A stretch of 9,883 nt of DNA, taken from positions 1 through 9,883 of the forward strand of contig CALQED020000030.1 in NCBI GenBank assembly GCA_943329505.2, read 5' to 3'. The first letter of the stretch is position 1. Each line of letters starts with the position of its first letter. Shown here piece after piece: positions 1-5,697 of the stretch. Source of the DNA: Polynucleobacter meluiroseus. Lineage in GTDB: Bacteria > Pseudomonadota > Gammaproteobacteria > Burkholderiales > Burkholderiaceae. Made by a program: the position numbers and the translations under genes. The notes under the pieces are model-generated. The model worked only from the letters and a program-made list of their open reading frames with translations, ran no database searches and was not told where the DNA came from.

Positions 1-69
1 GCCGGAATGCGTCACATCAATGAAGGTCTGATTGATAGAGCTATGCTAGAAAACGAGGTTTGCATATGA
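1..69 (+). CDS. pilB: C-terminal end of a PilB/GspE-type pilus assembly ATPase (partial, 5' end outside window)
   Basis: Only the last 22 codons are visible, open from the left edge to TGA at 67-69. The peptide begins AGMRHINEGLIDRA, which resembles the 'GMR-x-L-x-x-x-G-L-x-K' segment near the C-terminus of PilB/GspE secretion ATPases. This hexameric cytoplasmic ATPase would drive pilin polymerisation through PilC. The stop overlaps the pilC ATG at 66 as ATGA, so the two are translationally coupled, and pilB-pilC-pilD is the standard order. The usual family ending, a 'TSLEEVxRVT' stretch after the glycine-leucine segment, is absent: the frame stops soon after it. The assignment rests mainly on position, because too little protein is visible for a firm family call. 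Confidence 0.5.
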   Translation, partial: AGMRHINEGLIDRAMLENEVCI

Positions 70-1112
70 CGTTAAGCAAACAGTCTCAATTGGATTTTGC
101 ACAACAATTGCTCACACTACTCAATGCTGGATTGGCCCTTTTAAACGCACTTGAGCTCATTCAGTCTTCAGTACGAAAGGATTGGCAACACTGGCTTCAA
201 GCTGTTCAAGTTCATTTAAGAAAAGGCAATAGTTTTTCTCAAAGCCTGATTGCCCAAGGCAATTTATTTTCTATGGATTTCATGAATCTTATTCGAGTCA
301 GTGAACGAACTGGAGATATTGAGCTTGCTCTCAAAACTATTTGCCATCAACTGGAAGCCGAAATTGAATTAAAACGTAAGCTACAACAAGCGCTCAGCTA
401 CCCCATTGTTACCTTAAGTAGCTCTATTCTATTGGTCATTGTCATGATGATTTGGGTAGTGCCCGTCTTTAAAGATGTCTTTGAACATTTTCAGGCGGAG
501 CTGCCGCTGCCAACGAAAGCGCTCATTCAAACCTCCTCCATCATTACCCAATTCTTTATAGAAATCTGTGCTGGTCTTATCGTCGGGATTTTCATATCCT
601 TTCTATCTTGGATGAAATCAGCCCACTTACAAAAAAAGTGTGATCAATGGAGCTTTCGCATTCCATTAATAGGGAAATTATTTCGCTTATCAGCCCTAGC
701 TTACTGGTGCAGAACCTTAGGTCACCTACTGGAGTCTGGATTACCCCTACCAGATGCGCTTCGTGTTACCGCACAGTCCTCCAATCATTGGCTCAGCCAT
801 AATCTCAGTGCAGAAGTTTTTAAACACTTAGCCAGAGGATGGCCTTTGGGTAAAGCTTTGGAAAAGGCTGACCCTCGCAATGGTTTTTTTGATTCTGAAA
901 CCTTGCAATTGCTACATATTGCATCTGAAAGTGGCTTTCTTGCGCAAATGCTTGGCAAACGCGCCAATAGCCTGAGCGCTCAACTCAGTAATCGGCTTAA
1001 TCATCTCAGCCAAACTTTGGAGCCTTTGCTTATTATTGTGGTTGGCATCATTATTGGTGGACTAGTCATCATCTTGTATCTACCGATATTTAACTTGGGA
1101 CAGATCGTTTGA
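66..1112 (+). CDS. pilC: PilC/GspF-family inner-membrane platform protein of type IV pilus assembly, short form
   Basis: PilC is the polytopic inner-membrane platform that links the PilB motor to pilin subunits. The 348-residue product has two GspF repeats, roughly residues 8-130 and 206-328. Each has the helical pattern ending in the family's 'S(E)xxG' signature: RVSERTGDIELAL near 78-90 and HIASESGFLAQML near 284-296. Predicted membrane segments lie near 113-135, 165-182 and 318-341. I chose ATG 66 because GAGG at 55-58 sits 7 bases upstream and the start overlaps the preceding stop as ATGA; a TTG at 60 is in frame but less likely. Family members are usually about 400 residues with a cytoplasmic N-terminal section of some 50-60 residues before the first repeat. 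That section is missing, and the protein begins almost at the repeat. GspF of a type II secretion system is possible, but the neighbouring peptidase favours a pilus role. Confidence 0.88.
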   Translation: MTLSKQSQLDFAQQLLTLLNAGLALLNALELIQSSVRKDWQHWLQAVQVHLRKGNSFSQSLIAQGNLFSMDFMNLIRVSERTGDIELALKTICHQLEAEIELKRKLQQALSYPIVTLSSSILLVIVMMIWVVPVFKDVFEHFQAELPLPTKALIQTSSIITQFFIEICAGLIVGIFISFLSWMKSAHLQKKCDQWSFRIPLIGKLFRLSALAYWCRTLGHLLESGLPLPDALRVTAQSSNHWLSHNLSAEVFKHLARGWPLGKALEKADPRNGFFDSETLQLLHIASESGFLAQMLGKRANSLSAQLSNRLNHLSQTLEPLLIIVVGIIIGGLVIILYLPIFNLGQIV

Positions 1113-1612
1113 TGGGCTCTTTAACGACGATAGGTATGCTGCAAATCTTGCTGATACTGGCATTGGTCTACTTAGCTTACATTGATCTGCGAACTTTTCG
1201 ACTGCCAGATGCAATAACAATTCCCATGATGACTGCTGGGCTACTCTTTAACTATTTCCCGAATTTAGGATTAACCAGTTTTTCAAATGCACTCACAGGT
1301 GCGATCCTTGGGTATACCTCTTTATGGGGTCTTAATATCATGTACCGCTGGGTTAAAAAGCAACATGGGATTGGCATGGGGGATGCCAAACTATTGGCCG
1401 CTCTTGGAGCATGGTTTGGTGCTAGTGCCCTGCCTGAGCTTCTATTCATAGCCTCGATAGGCGGCTTAGTTGGAGGGCTTATCTGGCTTCGATTCCAAAA
1501 ACAATCGATCCGTACAGCTTTTCCTTTTGGACCATTTCTTGCTATTGCTGGCATCATTGAGTTGTTATGGCCACAGATACTTCAAACCTATATTCAGAGC
1601 CCTCTGATCTAA
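1112..1612 (+). CDS. pilD: Type IV prepilin peptidase (peptidase A24), lacking the N-terminal methyltransferase domain
   Basis: PilD is an integral-membrane aspartyl protease that removes the leader peptide of type IV prepilins at the cytoplasmic face of the inner membrane. The two catalytic aspartates are visible: D25 in [10 protein letters not shown] and D91 in [16 protein letters not shown], 66 residues apart as expected for the family. Later segments ([13 protein letters not shown] near 135-147) and about six hydrophobic helices also match the A24 domain. The product is 166 residues, against roughly 270-290 for bifunctional PilD. The N-terminal cytoplasmic domain that carries the CxxC zinc pairs and supports N-methylation is not encoded. 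It cannot lie just upstream, because the start (ATG 1112) overlaps the pilC stop as TGATG. The enzyme is therefore a peptidase-only form, as in some TadV/archaeal-type prepilin peptidases, although its sequence looks like the C-terminal half of classical PilD. Confidence 0.88.
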   Translation: MGSLTTIGMLQILLILALVYLAYIDLRTFRLPDAITIPMMTAGLLFNYFPNLGLTSFSNALTGAILGYTSLWGLNIMYRWVKKQHGIGMGDAKLLAALGAWFGASALPELLFIASIGGLVGGLIWLRFQKQSIRTAFPFGPFLAIAGIIELLWPQILQTYIQSPLI

Positions 1613-2253
1613 GCGGACTCAAGGGGTGTATTCCCCTAGTTGGCTTAACCGGAGGCATTGGATCAGGTAAAACCGCTGTCAGCGATGCATTAGGAAAGTT
1701 GGGTGCCGGTATCGTGGATACCGATCTGATTGCCCATCAAATTACAGCTGCCCATGGGGTTGCCATGCCTGCGATCCAAAAGCAATTTGGTGCTCAATAT
1801 CTTGACTCAAGCGGGTCATTAGATAGAGCGAAGATGCGCGCCCTAGTCTTTGCTAAGCCAGAGGCCAGAAAAGCGTTAGAAGAAATCACCCATCCCCTCA
1901 TCCGGCAGGAGACTTTCAATCAAGCCCAGCAATTGTTTGCTAAGGGCGTACCTTACTTAGTGTTTGTGGTCCCACTCCTAGTTGAATCAGGCTCTTGGCA
2001 AGACCTGATTGATTATTTAGTGGTTGTAGACTGCCCTGAAGAGGTCCAAATTACCAGAGTGATGCAGCGCAGCAAGCTTGCTCGAGCCGAAGTAGAGGGC
2101 ATCCTGCAGGCCCAAGCATCCAGAAAAGATCGTCTAGCTTGCGCAGATCTTGTGATTGAAAATCAAGGTAGCCTTGCGGAGTTAGACGCTAAAGTCAACC
2201 AGTTGCACCAAAAAATCTTACAGATTAAGAAAGAACAACTCAGTTCGTCATAG
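1567..2253 (+). CDS. coaE: Dephospho-CoA kinase
   Basis: CoaE phosphorylates the ribose 3'-OH of dephospho-CoA with ATP, the final step of coenzyme A synthesis in the cytoplasm. The P-loop is [11 protein letters not shown] (residues 26-36). It is followed by DTDLIAHQ (51-58) in the substrate-binding region, THPLIR (108-113), the VPLLVE strand (135-140), the [14 protein letters not shown] strand-helix (152-165) and the lid/adenine segment [17 protein letters not shown] (183-199), all typical. The product is 228 residues, slightly longer than the usual 200 or so. About 20 non-conserved residues precede the conserved start of the fold. ATG 1567 is the only standard start codon between the upstream in-frame stop (1558-1560) and the P-loop, so the reading overlaps pilD by 46 bases. 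It sits between pilD and zapD, as in many proteobacteria, and probably belongs to the same transcript. Confidence 0.94.
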   Translation: MATDTSNLYSEPSDLSGLKGCIPLVGLTGGIGSGKTAVSDALGKLGAGIVDTDLIAHQITAAHGVAMPAIQKQFGAQYLDSSGSLDRAKMRALVFAKPEARKALEEITHPLIRQETFNQAQQLFAKGVPYLVFVVPLLVESGSWQDLIDYLVVVDCPEEVQITRVMQRSKLARAEVEGILQAQASRKDRLACADLVIENQGSLAELDAKVNQLHQKILQIKKEQLSSS

Positions 2254-2264
2254 AATATGGGCTT

Positions 2265-3017
2265 GTGATTGTCTACGAATACCCCTTTAACGAATTAGTT
2301 CGAAGCATGCTTCGACTGGAGTATTTGTTCGCCCGCTTCAATCACTTTACTCGCTCGGATGATCCAGAACTTCATCACAATGCGATCTCTATTTTGTTTG
2401 ATCTGGGCGACATTGGTGCACGCGGTGATATTAAATCACTCCTGTTAAAAGAGTTTGAACGTCAAAAGTATGCGCTCAATGGACTCAAGTCCTCTCAAAA
2501 AGTAGATCAAGAAGCGCTTACTCAAACACTCGTAGAAATTGATGGCGTTGCTAGCAAGATTAATCAATCTACCGGCAGACCAAACTTAGTTATTTCAGAA
2601 AGCGAATGGCTTAACAGTATTCGGACGCGCTTAAATATTCCAGGCGGTACTAGTCCAATTGATTTGCCTAGTTATCATGCTTGGAAAAATAGTCCGTCTA
2701 CCGAACGTCGTAAGTTATTGGAAAATTTTTCTCATCCACTGTTACCCTGGCAAGATGCGTGCCAATTATTCTTACGCTTGCTGCGCCAATCAGGTGAAGC
2801 AAAAGATGTCTTAGCGCACAACGGATCATTCCAGCAAGCGCCCTCGGGTAAGGTCTATCAGCTGATGCGGATTGCAGTGGAAGACGACACCCTCTTTTCT
2901 GAAATCAGTGCCAATAAATATCTGCTATCTGTGCGCTTTTTGCAATCAGATCGGGATAAAAAAGCACAGCCGGCGAACAAGGATGTGCCCTTCAAACTAA
3001 CGCTCTGCCAGTTCTAA
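2265..3017 (+). CDS. zapD: Cell division protein ZapD (YacF/DUF1342), FtsZ-bundling factor
   Basis: ZapD binds the C-terminal tail of FtsZ and cross-links filaments in the cytoplasmic Z ring. The 250-residue protein has family length and hallmark segments: the N-terminal IVYEYPFNELVRSMLRLEYLF, ISILFDLGDIGARGDIKSLLLKE (about 41-63), SEWLNSIRTRLNIPGGT (about 113-129), LPSYHAW (about 134-140) and the C-terminal KYLLSVRFL beta segment (about 218-226). The start is GTG 2265, because the conserved N-terminus begins there and no other in-frame start lies between the coaE stop and this point. The gap to coaE is only 11 bases. A tiny ATG-GGC-TTG-TGA frame (2257-2268) ends across the GTG. Its stop overlaps the end of the opposing NUDIX gene. 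YacG, the usual partner after ZapD, is not present. Confidence 0.93.
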   Translation: MIVYEYPFNELVRSMLRLEYLFARFNHFTRSDDPELHHNAISILFDLGDIGARGDIKSLLLKEFERQKYALNGLKSSQKVDQEALTQTLVEIDGVASKINQSTGRPNLVISESEWLNSIRTRLNIPGGTSPIDLPSYHAWKNSPSTERRKLLENFSHPLLPWQDACQLFLRLLRQSGEAKDVLAHNGSFQQAPSGKVYQLMRIAVEDDTLFSEISANKYLLSVRFLQSDRDKKAQPANKDVPFKLTLCQF

Positions 3018-3430
3018 GGTAATAAGGCGCGCAGCCTCTCTAGCATTGGCCAAGCGGCTGGTAATAGCGGTTCCACACTTGGTTTTTCTGCAGCCAGTAA
3101 TTCCCAAGATAAGGCCTGACCTTCGCATCCCTTGGGTATTCCTATCCAGTCACGAATAACACTCACATGCAAACGGACGTAGGCATGTGGATAGTCATGC
3201 TCAAGAACAGTTAATTCTTCGCTGGACTGAATCTCTATTCCAAGCTCCTCTTGCAGTTCACGCTTCAGGGCCTCAAAAACAGACTCTCCTTTTTCAATCT
3301 TGCCGCCGGGAACCTCCCAATAGCCAGCATAAGGCTTACCAGCAGGTCGTTGTCCTAATAGATAGCGACCGAATTGGTCCAGCAATATTCCAGCCGCTAC
3401 TTCAGTAACGGGACGATTGATTTCACTCAT
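3014..3430 (-). CDS. mutT: MutT-like NUDIX hydrolase (probable 8-oxo-dGTP diphosphatase)
   Basis: NUDIX enzymes hydrolyse nucleoside diphosphate-X compounds; MutT removes 8-oxo-dGTP from the nucleotide pool and so lowers A:T to C:G mutation. The full NUDIX box (G-x5-E-x7-REU-x-EE-x-GU) is intact at residues 43-65: G43, E49, R57, E58, E61, E62 and G64. The flanking WEVPGGKIEKGE is very close to MutT. The product is 138 residues from ATG 3430; an in-frame TTG at 3439 would add three. ATG leaves 15 bases after the DUF815 gene stop, so this is the last gene of the argJ group. In E. coli MutT, Asn119 contacts the 8-oxoguanine base. The matching stretch here, LLPAAWPMLERL (about 122-133), appears to have Ala in that place by hand alignment, so substrate specificity is less certain than family membership. 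Confidence 0.82.
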   Translation of the reverse strand: MSEINRPVTEVAAGILLDQFGRYLLGQRPAGKPYAGYWEVPGGKIEKGESVFEALKRELQEELGIEIQSSEELTVLEHDYPHAYVRLHVSVIRDWIGIPKGCEGQALSWELLAAEKPSVEPLLPAAWPMLERLRALLP

Positions 3431-3445
3431 CAAAACCAATCCATA

Positions 3446-4303
3446 TTAGGCATGGGAGCCAGCCCAATATTTTGCAAACTGCCACGCAACACGGCCAGAG
3501 CGAGAGCCTCGCTCCAGCGCCCAAATGAGTGCTTCTGAACGAGCCGCTTCAATTTGTTTTTCATTCAAACCAAAGTATCCCAACCAGTGAGCCACAATTG
3601 CTAAATACTCATCCTGCTTAGGTGGATAAAACGATAGCCACAAACCAAAGCGCTCTGATAAAGAAATCTTTTCCTCAACGACTTCACCAGGATGAATCTC
3701 ACCATCATCACTATGGACATAACCTTCGTTATCCTTCATGTACTCAGGCAGTAAATGACGACGATTAGACGTGGCATAAATCAAAATATTGTCTACTTGA
3801 GCAGAAACTGAGCCATCTAAGGCAGATTTCATGGCCTTGTACCCTGATTCGCCTTCTTCAAAAGACAGATCGTCACAGAAAATAACGAAACGCTCCGGGC
3901 GATCAGCCAAAAGCTCGGTGATATCAGCTAAATCAGCCAAATACTCTTTTTCTACCTCGACCAAGCGTAGGCCCTGACTCGCAAACTCATGCAAACTTGC
4001 CTTAATGAGAGATGACTTTCCTGTTCCTCTTGCACCAGTCAGCAGAATATTATTGGCAGGCTTTTTTTGAATAAAGTTTTTAGTATTGTCTCGATTTGCA
4101 TCACGCTGGCGATCGATATTCTTCAGATCATCAAAGGTAATATCCGATACATACTTGACTGGCTGTAAAAAACCAATGCTGCCAAAGATGCTATCGCGGC
4201 GGCGCCATCTAAATGCGGTATGTGAGCTCCACTGCTCCGGTGTTAAGGGCTTTGGTAAAAAATTTTCAAGATGGTCTAAAAGACGGTCTAATTTTTCATT
4301 CAT
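3446..4303 (-). CDS. DUF815-family (COG2607) AAA+ ATPase of unknown role
   Basis: This 285-residue protein matches the DUF815 predicted AAA+ ATPases, whose biochemical role I do not know. Visible elements in order are: Walker A GARGTGKS (90-97); Walker B FVIFCDDLSF (139-148), with a DD pair where many AAA+ proteins have DE; a sensor-1-like ILIYATSNRRHL (173-184) with the polar Asn; a candidate arginine finger in SERFG (216-220); and a C-terminal helical part with GSRSGRVAWQFAKYW (266-280), which could supply sensor 2. The N-terminal 80 residues are basic and aromatic (FRWRRR, 31-36) and family-specific. No signal peptide or membrane segment is seen, so it should be cytoplasmic. It starts 14 bases after the argJ stop, with no obvious Shine-Dalgarno, so translation may depend on coupling to argJ. 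Family membership is firm; function is unknown. Confidence 0.85.
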   Translation of the reverse strand: MNEKLDRLLDHLENFLPKPLTPEQWSSHTAFRWRRRDSIFGSIGFLQPVKYVSDITFDDLKNIDRQRDANRDNTKNFIQKKPANNILLTGARGTGKSSLIKASLHEFASQGLRLVEVEKEYLADLADITELLADRPERFVIFCDDLSFEEGESGYKAMKSALDGSVSAQVDNILIYATSNRRHLLPEYMKDNEGYVHSDDGEIHPGEVVEEKISLSERFGLWLSFYPPKQDEYLAIVAHWLGYFGLNEKQIEAARSEALIWALERGSRSGRVAWQFAKYWAGSHA

Positions 4304-4317
4304 ATGGTTAATTACTT

Positions 4318-5553
4318 TTAAGAGCGATAGTCTGCATTAATCGAAACATAGTCATGCGATAAGTCGCAGGTCCAGATCGTTTGAGTGGCTGTACCGCGCC
4401 CCAAATCAATCTTGATGGAAATTTCCTGGGCCTGCATTACCCTTTGGCCATCTGCTTCTTGATAGCTTGGGTGACGTCCGCCATCTTTAGCAACCCAAAC
4501 ATCCCCGAGCCACATTTGAACGTGATTGACATCTAAATCTTTTATTCCAGCATAGCCAATAGCTGCCAAAATGCGGCCAAGATTAGGATCGCTCGCAAAG
4601 AAGGCTGTTTTTACTAATGGTGAATGCGCTACCGCCTTGGCTACGAGGCGACATTCCTCAGCAGTCTTACCTCCCACCACTTCAATAGTCATGAACTTCG
4701 TTGCGCCCTCGCCATCGCGCACAATCATTTGTGCCAGCTTTTTGGCTAGAGCAATTAAGGCATCCCGAACAATCGCGTAACTTGGGTCGCTAGTCGACTG
4801 AATTTGTACTGTTCCTTGACCAGTAGCCATAATGATGAAGGAGTCATTGGTTGATGTGTCACCATCAATAGTGATGGCATTAAACGACAGATCAGCAACC
4901 TCTTGCGTGAGATCCCCTAATAAGCCAGGAGCAAAGCCAGCGTCAGTTGCAATAAAACCCAACATGGTCGCCATATTAGGGTGAATCATCCCGGCACCTT
5001 TGCAGATGCCCGTCAATATCACCTGACCTGCTGGAGTTTGTATCGTGACAGAACTAGCCTTTGGCTGAGTATCGGTAGTCATGATTGCTTCAGCTGCATC
5101 AAACCAGTGATCCTCTCCCAAGTTCGCTATGGCTTTGGGTAGCGCGCCAATCACTTTTTGAATCGGCAAAGGCTCAAGAATCACGCCCGTTGAAAATGGC
5201 AAGACCTGTTCTGGCTTAATGTTGAGATCCTTGGCTAAAGCAGCGCAAGTTTCTAAAGCATGCTTCATGCCTTGCTCACCAGTCCCAGCATTGGCATTTC
5301 CAGTATTAACCACTAAGGCCCGAATTTCTCCATTACGCCCTGCTTGTGCTAAATGCTCTCGACAAACTTGGACAGGAGCAGCACAAAAACGATTTAAGGT
5401 AAAAACGCCGGCTACCTGTGATCCTGGGGCAAGCCGCATCACTAATATATCTTTACGATTGGCCTTCTTGATACCAGCTTCTGCGATACCCATCTCAAAA
5501 CCTTTAACAGGCTTGAGATCGGCTTTTTGGGGGAGGGGCAAGTTAACGGTCAT
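4318..5553 (-). CDS. argJ: Bifunctional glutamate N-acetyltransferase / amino-acid acetyltransferase
   Basis: ArgJ transfers the acetyl group from N-acetylornithine to glutamate, recycling acetyl groups in arginine synthesis; many forms also use acetyl-CoA to start the pathway. The proenzyme cleaves itself into alpha and beta chains before a catalytic threonine. The site is plain here: [16 protein letters not shown] (185-200), with cleavage expected between A195 and T196. The oxyanion-hole Thr-Gly pair is in [11 protein letters not shown] (120-130, T122-G123). Other hallmarks are [12 protein letters not shown] (81-92), the [12 protein letters not shown] stretch, [17 protein letters not shown] near the C-terminus, and the terminal SINADYRS. 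The length of 411 residues is normal. The start is ATG 5553, which gives the standard N-terminus. It is the first gene after the secA terminator, so it probably has its own promoter in 5554-5636. No strong ribosome-binding site precedes it. Confidence 0.95.
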   Translation of the reverse strand: MTVNLPLPQKADLKPVKGFEMGIAEAGIKKANRKDILVMRLAPGSQVAGVFTLNRFCAAPVQVCREHLAQAGRNGEIRALVVNTGNANAGTGEQGMKHALETCAALAKDLNIKPEQVLPFSTGVILEPLPIQKVIGALPKAIANLGEDHWFDAAEAIMTTDTQPKASSVTIQTPAGQVILTGICKGAGMIHPNMATMLGFIATDAGFAPGLLGDLTQEVADLSFNAITIDGDTSTNDSFIIMATGQGTVQIQSTSDPSYAIVRDALIALAKKLAQMIVRDGEGATKFMTIEVVGGKTAEECRLVAKAVAHSPLVKTAFFASDPNLGRILAAIGYAGIKDLDVNHVQMWLGDVWVAKDGGRHPSYQEADGQRVMQAQEISIKIDLGRGTATQTIWTCDLSHDYVSINADYRS

Positions 5554-5697
5554 AGTCCGATAATTGTAGATGAGGTGGATTAAAAGTAGAGAGAGATATC
5601 AATTTAGCTTTTGTTGCACGGTTAGCTTAAAAATATCCAAACAAAAATGGCTCGGTAGTAGCCGAGCCATTAGATTATTAGCAAATTAGAGCAAAAG
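5554..5697 (-). other. secA-argJ intergenic region (144 bases)
   Basis: Read on the minus strand, this spacer begins with the secA terminator and then has about 83 AT-rich bases before the argJ ATG. Because the terminator is strong, a promoter for argJ is expected here. The best -10-like hexamer is TACAAT at 5568-5563. No fitting -35 lies 16-18 bases upstream, and it sits only 9 bases from the ATG. I found no convincing ARG box or other operator by eye. Confidence 0.3.
5637..5671 (-). terminator. Rho-independent terminator downstream of secA
   Basis: A perfect 10-base-pair stem is formed by AATGGCTCGG (5646-5655) and CCGAGCCATT (5662-5671), with a 6-base loop (5656-5661). On the minus strand the stem is followed by a T-rich run, where the plus strand reads AAAACAAA at 5637-5645 leading into the stem's own A residues. 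It lies 26 bases after the secA stop codon and points in the direction of secA transcription, so it should end the secA transcript before argJ. Confidence 0.88.

Noticed and set aside
5551..5568. Leaderless-promoter reading for argJ: TACAAT nine bases before the ATG
   Set aside because: The hexamer is good, but no -35 is found at a proper distance and AT-rich spacers often contain such matches.
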